Assembly (NCBI RefSeq): GCF_003143775.1
Contig: NZ_QFRJ01000003.1
Coordinates: forward strand, 193,294 to 257,293
DNA length: 64,000 bases
Reading direction: 5' to 3'
From: Brumimicrobium oceani
GTDB lineage: Bacteria > Bacteroidota > Bacteroidia > Flavobacteriales_D > Crocinitomicaceae
The notes under the pieces are model-generated. The model ran no database searches, was not told the DNA's origin, and worked only from the letters and a program-made list of their open reading frames with translations. Made by a program: the position numbers and the translations under genes. Of the stretch, positions 9,177 to 18,466 are shown piece by piece (within the stretch, counting starts at the first letter, position 1; each line of letters opens with the position of its first letter).

Positions 9177-9806
9177 CTAGATCCATGTTTTATTCTCATT
9201 TACCCAAGCCAATAAGGAGATTGACTTTTCTTTTAATCCTAGCTTACTTATAATATTACTCCGATGTTTTTCAACAGTTCTAATTGAGATAAAAAGCTGT
9301 TCCCCTATCTCTTTTGTGGATAGGTTTTGCGCTATTAGTTTTAAAATTTTGCGCTCTGAAGGAGTAAGGTATTCTAACTTATTCATTTTTTTTTCAGCAT
9401 CAATTAAAGTCCTTGAGCTAAACACCTTGCTATAATATTCTTTGCCTTCTAGTATTGCTTTGAGGCAATTTTCAATTTCTGATACGGCATCCTCTTTCAA
9501 CACATATCCTGCAATATTTAGCTTTTTTGCTTTGAGTAAAAACGCTGCTTCTTGGTGATAAGATAAAATGATGAATTTGGTAAAACAATCTGGATTGGCT
9601 TCACATTTCTTGGCAATCGTAAGCCCATCCACAAATGGCATTTCTATATCCAATATTGCTATTAAAGGCTTGTGCACTATCAACAAGTCCCATGCTGCTT
9701 TACCATCATTGGCTTTTAATAAATTTGTATACCCTAGGTTTTTAAGCTGTACATACAAACCTTCTAGCAAAATTGGGTGATCGTCCGCAATAAGTATTTT
9801 CGGCAT
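9177..9806 (-). CDS. NarL/FixJ-type response regulator (LuxR HTH)
   Basis: 209 residues. The receiver domain covers 1-120 with the acidic pair D8-D9, phosphoacceptor D53 (AILDIEMPFVDG), S82 in the switch position and K104. A LuxR-type helix-turn-helix follows at about 143-208 (LTPSERKILKLIAQNLSTKE, then RTVEKHRSNIISKLGL). It should bind DNA after phosphorylation by the histidine kinase encoded just upstream: that gene's stop and this start are one base apart, so the two form an operon. The target genes are not evident; the adjacent 8740 surface gene is one possibility only because of its position. Confidence 0.93.
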   Translation of the reverse strand: MPKILIADDHPILLEGLYVQLKNLGYTNLLKANDGKAAWDLLIVHKPLIAILDIEMPFVDGLTIAKKCEANPDCFTKFIILSYHQEAAFLLKAKKLNIAGYVLKEDAVSEIENCLKAILEGKEYYSKVFSSRTLIDAEKKMNKLEYLTPSERKILKLIAQNLSTKEIGEQLFISIRTVEKHRSNIISKLGLKEKSISLLAWVNENKTWI

Positions 9807-9807
9807 T

Positions 9808-11847
9808 TTAAAGGGGGATTTTTAATTGAATAATTGTTCCTTGCCCAAGCACTGAAGAAATAACAAGTTGAGTTTTGAGGATATTGGCACGCTCTTTTAA
9901 GGTTTTCATTCCTAAAGAATTCATCAGCATTGCTTTTTCCGCTTGATCAAAACCTTTTCCATAATCCTGAATTTTAACCTCCACCATGGTCTTATTATTC
10001 TTTACGAGAATTAGCAAAGAGGGAGAACCTGAATGTTTTATCACATTATTTAAGGCTTCCTGTACTATTCTGTATAGGTTTAATTCTTGTTTCTTATCCA
10101 ACAGACCATCAATGTCTTCAACTTCTTTACTCACAAAAAGATCTGTACTCTCATCCACAGACGTCACTAATTTATTCAATGCTGCGGTGAGTCCAAATTT
10201 CTCTAAAATGAAAGGGTGTAGACCTTGCGTGATGGTTCGAACATTCTGTAAAGCAGAGGCGATTAAATTTTCAAACTCGTATTTTTCCTCCAAAACAGCC
10301 TTCGTTTTCAACAATATTAAATCTTGTCCAACAGAGTCGTGCAATTCCCTTGAAATTCTCTTTCTTTCTAATTCTTGCGACTCTATCAATTCTTGAGAAA
10401 ATTGAGTTTGAGCTTGCTCCTTTTCTGCCAAATACCTCCCCTCCTTTTTCGTTTGTCTATTTCTTAAAATCAAAAAGAAAATTCCCACCAGTAAAAAAGA
10501 TAAAATAGCTATTCCAATAAAAAGAGAGTTTTTTGTTTCCAACTTTTGTGCAGCGATAATTTTCTGTTTCTCTTGTTCTGCCTCATAAATAGCTAATTCT
10601 TTTTCTATCTCAAATTCACTCTTTAACTGATAAGTCCTTTTTATCTGATCTTCGCTATTTATGCTGTCTTTGAAAATGCTCACCTTTTTCAGAAAGATTA
10701 GGGATTGTGCAAAGTTCCCCAAGTGTTCATTGGCCTCTGCCAAGCACTCACAAACCTTAACTTTATGAAAGAGAGAAACTGTGGGTTCAAAAAACTTCCA
10801 AGCTTTTTGACATAATTCCAAGGCCTTTGCAAAATCTCCTCTTAATAAAGCTATACTTCCAAGATCATATTGGGCAATGGCTACAATTTCATCACTTTGA
10901 AATTCTGGAGCTTTTGTTAAAACAACCTGTATATAGTCTTCTGATTTACTGGGCTCTCCCAAATTTAGGTAAAGCTTAGACAAGATGGAACTGTACACCA
11001 CTTCTCCATAAGGGTCGGGATTATTGAGCACCAAATCATATCCTTCCAAGGCATATTTAAGCGACTTTTCATATTCCTGAAAATGCAAATGAAAATCAGC
11101 ATAGGAATATAGCAAATGGATTTTTACTCGGTAAGAGTCATACTTTTCTGCATAATTCTTAGCCAATTCAAAGTACTTTATGCCTTGGTTATAGTCCCCA
11201 AATTGTTTATAAGCGTCTGCCAAAGTAACATAAACACTATAACTTTGAAAATAGTCCACCGTATCTAAATATTGTATTGCCTTTTGCAAGTCCAATATCG
11301 CTAAATCATATTTTGATTCTGAAATAAAGTAGGACGCTCTTTTTCTTAGAGCGCTGACAAAAACTGTCTTTTCCTTTTCTTTGTCAATGTCGGCATTCGA
11401 AATAACATATTCACTATATTGCTTAAAAGAATCAATCTTTCCCGTAGCAATATAAGCATAAGCCAATTCATCGGCAATCAATAATTTTGCAAGGGGAAAT
11501 TTTTCCTTGGAGATCTTTACAAAATAATGCTCACCAAGACTTTGTATTTCAACAAAATTATTTTTGCTGGAGTAAACACCCAAAAGCTTAGAAACAATAT
11601 CTGGTGAATTATTCAGTTGATTTGTCTCACTTAACACTAATGCTTGATGAAGATAATGCAAGCTGCTATCCAGGCTCTCGCTCTTGTATTGCTCTGCGAC
11701 CTTTATAAATAGGCTAACTTGTCCGGCAACATCTTTGGTCTCATCAATGGAATATTTCAACGAATCAATTGGTGTACTCTGACTTACAGATTGCAAAACA
11801 AATGCAAAACTGAGACAAATCAATAGGTATTTGTAAATTCTCATCAT
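9808..11847 (-). CDS. TPR-containing sensor histidine kinase (HisKA_3/NarX-DesK type)
   Basis: 679 residues. Signal peptide at about 1-23, a long TPR-like helical region at about 45-400, one membrane helix at about 441-462, a coiled stretch, then a HisKA_3 dimerisation domain with phosphoacceptor H503 (RISRELHDSVGQD) and a GHKL ATPase with an N box (EALNNVIKH, about 598-605) and DYGKGF. This is the bacteroidetal layout in which periplasmic TPR repeats sense a signal and the cytoplasmic kinase phosphorylates a LuxR-type regulator. The partner regulator is one base downstream. The signal is unknown. Confidence 0.9.
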   Translation of the reverse strand: MMRIYKYLLICLSFAFVLQSVSQSTPIDSLKYSIDETKDVAGQVSLFIKVAEQYKSESLDSSLHYLHQALVLSETNQLNNSPDIVSKLLGVYSSKNNFVEIQSLGEHYFVKISKEKFPLAKLLIADELAYAYIATGKIDSFKQYSEYVISNADIDKEKEKTVFVSALRKRASYFISESKYDLAILDLQKAIQYLDTVDYFQSYSVYVTLADAYKQFGDYNQGIKYFELAKNYAEKYDSYRVKIHLLYSYADFHLHFQEYEKSLKYALEGYDLVLNNPDPYGEVVYSSILSKLYLNLGEPSKSEDYIQVVLTKAPEFQSDEIVAIAQYDLGSIALLRGDFAKALELCQKAWKFFEPTVSLFHKVKVCECLAEANEHLGNFAQSLIFLKKVSIFKDSINSEDQIKRTYQLKSEFEIEKELAIYEAEQEKQKIIAAQKLETKNSLFIGIAILSFLLVGIFFLILRNRQTKKEGRYLAEKEQAQTQFSQELIESQELERKRISRELHDSVGQDLILLKTKAVLEEKYEFENLIASALQNVRTITQGLHPFILEKFGLTAALNKLVTSVDESTDLFVSKEVEDIDGLLDKKQELNLYRIVQEALNNVIKHSGSPSLLILVKNNKTMVEVKIQDYGKGFDQAEKAMLMNSLGMKTLKERANILKTQLVISSVLGQGTIIQLKIPL

Positions 11848-11961
11848 TCAACAAAGAGTTCCTTATTCAATATCTCTTTAATTTTATCATTATTCCTGAG
11901 CGCATTCAACTGCCCGTAAAAATAAAGATAAAACGATTGACTTTAGCGCATTGGTAAATAA

Positions 11962-12098
11962 ATTGCTTATCGGAAACTTTACCACCTGTTGAATATACAA
12001 CAATAAAAGTTCTCTCTTTAACTTGGCCAGATTCTTCCATAGTCGAAAATCTTAATTTTCAACTATGGTCGGGATGACAGTTGTAGGCGCTGGGAGGC
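11962..12098 (+). repeat. MITE-like dispersed intergenic repeat, copy B
   Basis: Starts TTGCTTATCGGAAACTTTAC, then the TTCTCTCTTTAACTTG block and a hairpin: CCATAGTCGAAAAT (12037-12050) pairs with ATTTTCAACTATGG (12055-12068) in 13 of 14 positions. It ends in GGGATGACAGTTGTAGG, a tail shared with copy E. It lacks the right-hand module with the second terminal repeat found in copies C and D. It occupies about half of the 304-bp gap between the histidine kinase start and the 12152 gene. Confidence 0.75.
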
Positions 12099-12151
12099 CA
12101 TTGAGAGTATGAAGCAAAAGCGATCATATCTTTAAACCTTGAGCACCGGGA

Positions 12152-13678
12152 TTAGAAGGAGATATTCCCCATTCTTGATTTTAAATCATCCTTGTAAATG
12201 TCTATAACTTGTTTTAAAACATTTTCATTTTCATCTTTCAAGACCAACTTGAAAATCATTCTTTCATTATCAGCAGTTAGCGTCAAATAATCCGCTATGG
12301 ACAACATGACGTCAAACTGTCCTTTCATCTTGTTAAATTCTGAATCACCAAGTGTTTTCAAATCCACAAACAACGAAAAAGGCTTACTTCCAAAATCTTC
12401 CAACCCCTTTACTTTATGCATTTCTCCAATTTCAAAATCAGATTTTAAGGTGTCGTTACTGTGCATAACAACCGATTTATCCTTCATTAAAAGCATGGAG
12501 TTCTCAATTTTAAAATAGCCCTCACCCAAATCCGAAATCACTTCCTCGCTTGCAAATGTTCTTACTAAGTCTTTCATATTTTGAGGATTTTTACCTAAGC
12601 CCAAATAGAGATGTGAGTTGGGAAGATTATTTGAATTGTCCATTTTGTCGCTGTCCTCACTATTGCTAATCATCATTCCTAGATCTCCATTCAGAATATC
12701 AGATAAATTTTCATTCGTTAAAGAAGCAAACATACTTCCCATAGGCCCCATAGAATTGTAAAAAGACCTCTCTGCTTCCGGAGAAAAATCTTTCATCAGA
12801 TTTTCCAACTTCTCTATATCCAAAGACATGGCCATGGCCATAATTGGCTCTCCAGGCCCTAGGTTGTTTAAGACATCATTCGCTACTTTATCCTTAAAAA
12901 AAGTGTTTTTTTTCATTTTATCGTTCACCCTTGAAAAATCCATTTTCGCCGTTAGATTTCCATTATTAAAATCTACTGTCATAAAGAAGTGGCCACCTCT
13001 CACCATTTCCTTAATCTCTGCTTGATTTTCTTCCGCCAAGTCATTCAATGAAGTATTTGATGTCTGGTACAAATTCTCTAAATCACCGGCTAATAAAATA
13101 TCGGTGGTTGTGGCTAAGATTTCGGTAACATCAGTGTCTTTTTCCTCGTTCTTAAAAGAAGCAAAAGCGTTAAACAGTTTATCTTTTGGGTCATCTCCAA
13201 AATTTCCTGACACCATTACCACAGTATGCTCATTGAAGCCTACGGCCATATTCATATCAAAGGAAACGTTCATATCATTTACTTCCTCAAAATAAAACCC
13301 CATCTCTTTAAACATTTGCAAGGTACTGTCCTCATTTTCAACACTCATAAAGACATATGCGTACTTGGGTATTCCATCGTTATTCAGGGGTCCTTCAAGC
13401 GCATAATGTATTTTGTCGGTTAGTCTTAAACTATTTTCAAACGATTCCATTTGATTATTCACAAACTCTCCAATTGTGGGAATCTGACTCAATTGAGCTT
13501 TTCCTTTGATGGCCAAAATATTTACATATCCATATCCCACTACCTCATCGGAGGAAGTTACAAATCTTGCAACATCAGCATTCAAATCACTGGAACTTTT
13601 CCCGTTACAGCCAATTAATAAAGTTGAAATTAAAATCCCAGAAAACAAATACGATAAGAACTTATTCATAAATTTCAT
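12152..13678 (-). CDS. Lipoprotein resembling DUF4836 family
   Basis: 508 residues. A lipoprotein signal with an LIGC lipobox near residue 24 follows a hydrophobic stretch. The mature part starts SSSDLNADVARFVTSSDEVV and has no enzymatic motif I recognise. The overall style (an N-terminal statement that the value must be a non-negative reporter-like strand pattern, then long alternating alpha/beta repeats of the YGYVNILAIKGK kind) resembles Bacteroidota DUF4836 lipoproteins, whose role is unknown; this match is from memory. ATG codons at 13678 and 13669 are both possible starts. It is probably a single-gene transcript, flanked on both sides by MITE-like repeats (copies B and C). Confidence 0.7.
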   Translation of the reverse strand: MKFMNKFLSYLFSGILISTLLIGCNGKSSSDLNADVARFVTSSDEVVGYGYVNILAIKGKAQLSQIPTIGEFVNNQMESFENSLRLTDKIHYALEGPLNNDGIPKYAYVFMSVENEDSTLQMFKEMGFYFEEVNDMNVSFDMNMAVGFNEHTVVMVSGNFGDDPKDKLFNAFASFKNEEKDTDVTEILATTTDILLAGDLENLYQTSNTSLNDLAEENQAEIKEMVRGGHFFMTVDFNNGNLTAKMDFSRVNDKMKKNTFFKDKVANDVLNNLGPGEPIMAMAMSLDIEKLENLMKDFSPEAERSFYNSMGPMGSMFASLTNENLSDILNGDLGMMISNSEDSDKMDNSNNLPNSHLYLGLGKNPQNMKDLVRTFASEEVISDLGEGYFKIENSMLLMKDKSVVMHSNDTLKSDFEIGEMHKVKGLEDFGSKPFSLFVDLKTLGDSEFNKMKGQFDVMLSIADYLTLTADNERMIFKLVLKDENENVLKQVIDIYKDDLKSRMGNISF

Positions 13679-13878
13679 TTAGTTTACCCAAAAATAATGA
13701 AATCAAATTATAAAAGACTGATTGGGTTAATAATGAACGTTAAATCTGGATTTGAAATGGTTTTAAGAAATCCAGTTCAAATGTTTTATAGTGTATAATT
13801 TTAGCCCAATTATTCATTAATGTCCTCCCTCCCTTTTTTGGTTAAACAAAACTTCTCAATTCTTGTTTTTAAATTTAA

Positions 13879-14110
13879 ATGCTTGAACGCAACTTTACAA
13901 GCAGTTTACTAATTTAAAAGAGAAAATGGTTCTCTACTTAATTTGACTAGATTCTTCCATTGTTGAAAAGCATAATTTTCAACAGTGATCAGGAAGACAG
14001 CTGTGGAAAATTTCTTTTTCAATTTGTTGAAATAGAAATTTGCTGAGGATCTTGTCAGTTCTTAGCTGAATCACCTACTTGCTTAGATATATTTGCTGGT
14101 AAAGTATCGG
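13879..14110 (+). repeat. MITE-like dispersed intergenic repeat, copy C (most complete)
   Basis: 232 bp carrying all three modules. The left end is ATGCTTGAACGCAACTTTAC followed by AAGCAGTTTA. The middle hairpin is CATTGTTGAAAA (13958-13969) against TTTTCAACAGTG (13976-13987), fully paired with one G-T wobble. The right module has CAATTTGTTGAAATAGAAAT, GTCAGTTC and the right end TTTGCTGGTAAAGTATCGG. ACTTTAC(C/A)AGCA at the left is inverted as TGCTGGTAAAGT at the right, so the ends are terminal inverted repeats. No open frame of note. It fills half of the 13679-14131 gap. Confidence 0.8.
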
Positions 14111-14127
14111 TCTTATTTGTAACTTTG
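14092..14127 (+). promoter_or_regulatory. Candidate promoter at the right end of repeat copy C
   Basis: TTTG at 14092-14095 and TAACTTTG at 14120-14127 match the Bacteroidota -33 and -7 boxes, but the 24-nt spacing is slightly long. The TTTG lies inside the right terminal repeat of copy C. The next ATG is 5 bases after the -7 box, so a transcript would be leaderless or nearly so. Confidence 0.4.
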
Positions 14128-14131
14128 TATT

Positions 14132-14698
14132 ATGCATGAATTAGAACCTTATTTTAATTGGAGAGATCATTACATATCATCGGAAGATGAACGTTCTCCT
14201 TTTTTCAACAAAGAATACAGCGAATTTGAATTTTCAGATAGAGTGTATAATTATCTGTTGCATCCTCAATGGGATAACTTTGGTTCTTCCACACTTTTTA
14301 TTAAGATTTTGTACGCGGATTACGAAGAAGGATTTACGGTTATAGAATTGATTGGGGAATGGAATGATGCGATAAATAATGATATAATGACTTTGAAAAG
14401 AGACATTATTGAGCACCTAATGGAAGAAGGAATTGACAAGTTTATATTGATTGGTGAAAACGTGCTTAACTTTCATTATTCTGACGATTGTTATTACGAA
14501 GAATGGTTTGAAGAATTAGAAGATGGATACATCGCAATGGTTAATTTTCATGATCATGTGGTTAGGGAGTTTAATGAAATTCACTTAGATCAATATTTTG
14601 TTTTAGGTGGAGAATTGGAGGATGTTTCTTGGAGAACCTACACACCAGAGCAATTTTACGGTAAAATAAATTCTTATGTACAGAAAAGATTAGGTTAA
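14132..14698 (+). CDS. Conserved hypothetical protein, acidic, cytoplasmic
   Basis: 188 residues with no signal peptide or membrane helix. It is rich in Glu, Asp and aromatic residues (FNWRDHYISSEDE, LIGEWNDAINNDI, YYEEWFEELEDGYIAMVNF). I do not recognise a characterised family. Codon use and composition look like the neighbours. The frame starts right after repeat copy C and ends 6 bases before the convergent Nudix gene, so it stands alone as a transcript. The length and regular hydrophobic pattern suggest one globular alpha/beta domain. Confidence 0.75.
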   Translation: MHELEPYFNWRDHYISSEDERSPFFNKEYSEFEFSDRVYNYLLHPQWDNFGSSTLFIKILYADYEEGFTVIELIGEWNDAINNDIMTLKRDIIEHLMEEGIDKFILIGENVLNFHYSDDCYYEEWFEELEDGYIAMVNFHDHVVREFNEIHLDQYFVLGGELEDVSWRTYTPEQFYGKINSYVQKRLG

Positions 14699-14704
14699 AA
14701 ATGC

Positions 14705-15139
14705 TTAGTTGTCATTCGTTAAAATTCCAACTACTTTTTTATCTATTGGAAAAGTTACATCTTTCTTCTGTAAATCCGATAATTTAACCCAGCGATGAGA
14801 CTCTATTTCTCCCTGATTAAAATCAAAAGGAATTTTAGTCGCTTTGATGGCTTCAGTATTTTCTACCGACACTTCATAGTAAACACTTATTATCTGATCA
14901 TCAAAATGAAAGGCAGATTTTTGATAGAAATCGGTTAAGTAAATCAATTCTTTTACTTTTATTTCTACACTCAGTTCCTCCTGAAACTCTCGAATTAAGC
15001 AATCTTTTATCCCTTCTCCCTCCTCCAGTCCTCCCCCTGGAAATTTCGTAAATTCCTTACCAAATCGGCGCTCATCAGAGAGTAAAACTTCATTATTTGA
15101 ATTCTTTAAAATACCATAAACCCTGATGTTAAACGCCAT
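14705..15139 (-). CDS. Nudix hydrolase
   Basis: 144 residues. The Nudix box is complete at about residues 36-58: GGLEEGEGIKDCLIREFQEE, then LSVEI, matching Gx5Ex7REUxEExGU except that the final Gly position is Ser. Such enzymes cleave nucleoside diphosphates linked to another group, with Mg2+ held by the REFQEE glutamates. The substrate cannot be told from the sequence. The opening MAFNIRVYGILKN is the usual first strand. It is convergent with the 14132 gene. Confidence 0.88.
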   Translation of the reverse strand: MAFNIRVYGILKNSNNEVLLSDERRFGKEFTKFPGGGLEEGEGIKDCLIREFQEELSVEIKVKELIYLTDFYQKSAFHFDDQIISVYYEVSVENTEAIKATKIPFDFNQGEIESHRWVKLSDLQKKDVTFPIDKKVVGILTNDN

Positions 15140-15313
15140 ATCTTCTGCTTTTATATTTTTCTATCCTAATACGCTAAAATTGCGTTAGCTAAAATAGAGA
15201 TTCCGCAGAGTCAAAAGCGTATAAATTCCGGAAATTTATCGAATTGGTATTTCGGGTAACAAAACACACATTAAAATCAATTGAAAAATAGTAAACTTGT
15301 CGAAAATTCAAAA

Positions 15314-15484
15314 ATGTCATTAAACCTATACATTTATGCTTTTATTGGCGGATTAATTCTTGGCGGAATTAATAGTTGGATTGCATACAATAAAGGTTTG
15401 CGCGGAGGAAAGATGTTTTTTATGGGAACTATTGCATTTTTCGGAATTATCATGTTAATTTTAAGGCTGTTCAATCAAAGTTAA
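15314..15484 (+). CDS. Small membrane protein (two helices)
   Basis: 56 residues from the ATG at 15314: MSLNLYIYAFIGGLILGGIN begins the first membrane helix, and FMGTIAFFGIIMLILRLF forms the second. A longer version from a TTG at 15281 is open but less likely. The stop overlaps the next start (TAATG at 15482-15486), so it is translationally coupled to the EI24-like gene and may work with it. Function unknown. Confidence 0.6.
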   Translation: MSLNLYIYAFIGGLILGGINSWIAYNKGLRGGKMFFMGTIAFFGIIMLILRLFNQS

Positions 15485-16197
15485 TGAGAGCGATAAATGA
15501 TCATTTTTACTCCTTAAAACGTTCAATAAGCCTTCTGCTAAAAGGTCACTTCTTAGTATTTTTCATCCCAGGTCTTGTTATTGCTTTATTTTTTTTTCTT
15601 TATCTACTAACCATTGATACCGTAGAAGGATTTTTCGGGTTATTAAATCACACACCGTGGATAGGAAATTATATGGGAACTGCGGTAGACTCAGTCTTTA
15701 GCTGGGTAAATAGCATATCAATCTATTTTTACCAATTCACAATCATTACCCTTTTGTCACCCTTTCATACCGTCTTGAGTCAACGGGTAGAAACCAATGA
15801 AAACAACAAACTTTACTCTTCAGGACCTTTGCAATTTATTAAAGATATCCTAAGAACTATTGGTGTTGCTGTTGTTGGAGGTCTAATCTATTCTTCACTT
15901 TTCCTTCTTTGGACAGTCATTGCTTGGACATTTGAACTCAGCTTTCTTTCGCCAATTATTTCCGCGATTTTAATTGCCTTTTTTACTGGATTTAACAGCT
16001 ATGACTACGCTTTAGAAAGACACAATGTTACAGTAAAGGAGAGTTGGAAATTTGCATTTAGGAACCCAACTCAAATGATTTTAACTGGATTGATTTTCAC
16101 AGGACTTTTATACATTCCTATTATTGGAGTTGTTGTAGCTCCTGTTTTGCTTACGATGGTAGGCACGATAAACTACATTAGGATAAACAAAATTTGA
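15484..16197 (+). CDS. EI24 domain (CysZ-like) membrane protein
   Basis: 237 residues. Several membrane segments (about 21-45, 70-95, 125-150, 155-170, 200-232) with the SPFHTVLSQRVE and FNSYDYALERHNVTVKESW segments typical of EI24/CysZ-like proteins. In proteobacteria CysZ takes up sulfate; in Bacteroidota this family is not linked to sulfur genes and its role is unknown, and no sulfur gene is nearby. It is coupled to the preceding small membrane gene by a one-base overlap. Confidence 0.8.
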   Translation: MRAINDHFYSLKRSISLLLKGHFLVFFIPGLVIALFFFLYLLTIDTVEGFFGLLNHTPWIGNYMGTAVDSVFSWVNSISIYFYQFTIITLLSPFHTVLSQRVETNENNKLYSSGPLQFIKDILRTIGVAVVGGLIYSSLFLLWTVIAWTFELSFLSPIISAILIAFFTGFNSYDYALERHNVTVKESWKFAFRNPTQMILTGLIFTGLLYIPIIGVVVAPVLLTMVGTINYIRINKI

Positions 16198-16258
16198 TCC
16201 CTCGCTCGACCCTATTTTTTTACCTATAAATCCAGAATGAGACTTCAGCAACAATTCA

Positions 16259-17212
16259 TCAACAATCCCAAAGCATTTCTTCAAAAATCAACATCGCTGC
16301 TAAAGCCAATTGAGAATAATTCTGAGATGAATTCCTAAATCTACCATTTTCTGTAATCCACATCGTTTGAATGAGCTCCATTCCGCCCTTTGAAGGACTA
16401 ATTTTGTTGATTACTCCCGCCACATTTCCTGCTCCTGCATGGTAAATATGCAGTACGAACAGTCTAAACCAAAGGTCGTTCTCGTGGTAAGAAATATTGT
16501 GTCTATCTAAAATAACTTTAGCCTCTGGAATACAAACATTTGCAATCAAACTACTTGCTCCAATTGCCGATTTAACAAAGTCCTTTCTATCGTCTACATA
16601 GCGATTAACAGTGAGTCCTTGGGATCTGGCTACGGCAGCCATCAATTGAAAAGAACCGTACGCTCCAACATTTGATTTTGCTAACCTTCCCGGACTTTCG
16701 ATCATCAAAATCGCCTGCGCATACCAAGGGTCTACATCTTGTTGTTTAAACACCTCTACACCTTTCGAAATTGTAGGTAAAACATTGTCAAAAGTATAAA
16801 AATCCCTTTTTCCAGTAGTCATGTAAACTTTGTCGGTGCTGTTCAATCCTAAAGAAGTCCTTATAGAGTCTCGGTAAGAATCTTTCTGTTCATCCGATTT
16901 TTCATCCCAAGAAGCCACAGATTTAGCCTCAATGATTTGACGTGTTGCTCCAATATTGATTACACAGGAATCTGGTGAAAGCTTCATTATTGTTTTCCAA
17001 AAAACAGGATGCGCCAAGTGATCCCATTCTTGTTGAAATAACTGCAAATTATTTACATACAATAGATTTACGGTATCATTTAGGATACGCGATTCTACAA
17101 AGTTCACTTTGGGAACAGATGAAGAAGGGGTGTTTGGTAAACTATCATTTTCATGAGCATAAACAAACCCAACAAAGCAGCAAGTTAAAGCTATAATTGT
17201 ATTTCTAATCAT
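16259..17212 (-). CDS. Lytic transglycosylase (SLT-like)
   Basis: 317 residues from the ATG at 17212. A TTG five codons earlier would extend it, but MIRNTIIALTCCFVGFVYA is itself a good signal peptide. The C-terminal half carries the SLT/lysozyme-like fold: the AILMIES segment holds the probable catalytic Glu, followed by NVGAYGSFQLMAA (the GxxQxMP-type motif) and YHAGAGNV. It should cut peptidoglycan glycan strands in the periplasm, forming anhydro-muramyl ends. It is 67 bp downstream of cmk on the same strand. Confidence 0.82.
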   Translation of the reverse strand: MIRNTIIALTCCFVGFVYAHENDSLPNTPSSSVPKVNFVESRILNDTVNLLYVNNLQLFQQEWDHLAHPVFWKTIMKLSPDSCVINIGATRQIIEAKSVASWDEKSDEQKDSYRDSIRTSLGLNSTDKVYMTTGKRDFYTFDNVLPTISKGVEVFKQQDVDPWYAQAILMIESPGRLAKSNVGAYGSFQLMAAVARSQGLTVNRYVDDRKDFVKSAIGASSLIANVCIPEAKVILDRHNISYHENDLWFRLFVLHIYHAGAGNVAGVINKISPSKGGMELIQTMWITENGRFRNSSQNYSQLALAAMLIFEEMLWDC

Positions 17213-17294
17213 GTTGTGAATTAACAAGGTTTAGTCGCAAGCACAAAAATGAAGTGCTGCATTTATACAATTATAACAAAAAAAAGTAAATGTG

Positions 17295-18011
17295 TTACTT
17301 CTTCCTTACTTTTTTTACTAACTCCAATACCTTAGTTAATTGTTCTTTGGGTGTGAGGTTTGAGTTATCCAACACAATAGCATCCTCTACTTGTGTTAAA
17401 GGGCTTTCTTCTCGTGTAGAATCCATTTCATCTCTGAGTTTTAAATTCTCTTTCACTTCTTCCAAGGTAACTTTTTCACCTTTTGAAGTCAGTTCATCAA
17501 ATCGACGTTGCGCTCTGATATCAGGATCAGCGGTCATAAACAATTTTAGTTCTGCCAATGGAAAAACGATTGAACCAATATCTCTACCGTCCATTACTAC
17601 TCCACCATTAATCCCCATAATACGCTGTTGTTTTACCAAAAACAAACGCACTTCTTTAATCTTCGCTACAGAACTCACACTATTTGAAACTTCAATAGAT
17701 CGAATCTCCTTTTCAACATTCTCTCCATTCAAATAAAGTTCTGCTTTTCCTTTAGCATTGTTTTTAAATGCTATTTTAATTTCCGGCAAAGAAGCTATAA
17801 TTCTATTTATATCCACATGGTTACGCGAAACTAAATTCTTTCTCATCGCATGCAAGGTTGCCCCTCTGTACATAGCACCTGAATCAACAAAAACATAATT
17901 TAGTTCTTTTGCCAATGCTTTTGCCAATGTACTTTTACCACAAGCTGTCCAACCATCAATAGCAATTGTGAGTTCTTTATCTCTGCTCACGCTCCTCATA
18001 TCCCTTCTCAT
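17295..18011 (-). CDS. cmk: Cytidylate kinase
   Basis: 238 residues. The P-loop is DGWTACGKSTLAK (about 19-31), a variant of the usual DGPSxSGKST. The NMP-binding segment VDSGAMYRGATL and the later GGVVMDGRDIGSIVFP, RAQRRFDEL and TREESPL motifs are those of Cmk, which phosphorylates CMP and dCMP using ATP. A second Met at residue 5 is an alternative start. Upstream lies an 840-bp gap without genes, so its promoter must be in that gap. Confidence 0.95.
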   Translation of the reverse strand: MRRDMRSVSRDKELTIAIDGWTACGKSTLAKALAKELNYVFVDSGAMYRGATLHAMRKNLVSRNHVDINRIIASLPEIKIAFKNNAKGKAELYLNGENVEKEIRSIEVSNSVSSVAKIKEVRLFLVKQQRIMGINGGVVMDGRDIGSIVFPLAELKLFMTADPDIRAQRRFDELTSKGEKVTLEEVKENLKLRDEMDSTREESPLTQVEDAIVLDNSNLTPKEQLTKVLELVKKVRKK

Positions 18012-18396
18012 AGCGCCAAAGATATGAATTCATATTAATAAGAGAAATTTGAAAGTTTAATTTTATTTACTCCACATAGAATGCACCTCCCTATTTTGTT
18101 GCAAAAAACATCGTTTTCTGGGCCTATTCCAATAAGAAATCAGTGATTTTTAGTAGCTAAGCTCTGGTCTAAACAGAAACAAAAAAGCTTTGTTGCGAAA
18201 TAAAAAAAATAGTGTACTAAACCAAAATGGACTGAAAGTATCCTAAGCTTAGATAGGAATAAAATGGGTCAGTTTCAAAAGTTGGGAATTAAGTTTTTTC
18301 TTGACTAAGAATCCCTGTATAAAAATTAGTCTTATCCTATCTTGAGTTGATCTTTTAGACTCTGTAAAAGATGAAGTGCATAAAAGGACAATACTA

Positions 18397-18426
18397 AAGC
18401 GTTCCCACAAGAAGCGTTCCCACAAG
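18397..18426. repeat. 15-bp direct tandem repeat (two copies)
   Basis: AAGCGTTCCCACAAG occurs twice head to tail at 18397-18411 and 18412-18426. The second copy overlaps the left arm of the GTTC...GAAC hairpin. Confidence 0.8.
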
Positions 18427-18466
18427 ATACAATCTTGCGAGAACACTTTGTGAAAGGGTTGAAATT

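Noticed and set aside
15281-15313. TTG-initiated extension of the small membrane protein
   Set aside because: The ATG at 15314 gives a better N-terminus directly before the first membrane helix.
18249-18446. 65-codon minus-strand frame
   Set aside because: Contains the translated 15-bp tandem repeat (LWERFLWERF) and a hairpin arm; no protein-like pattern.
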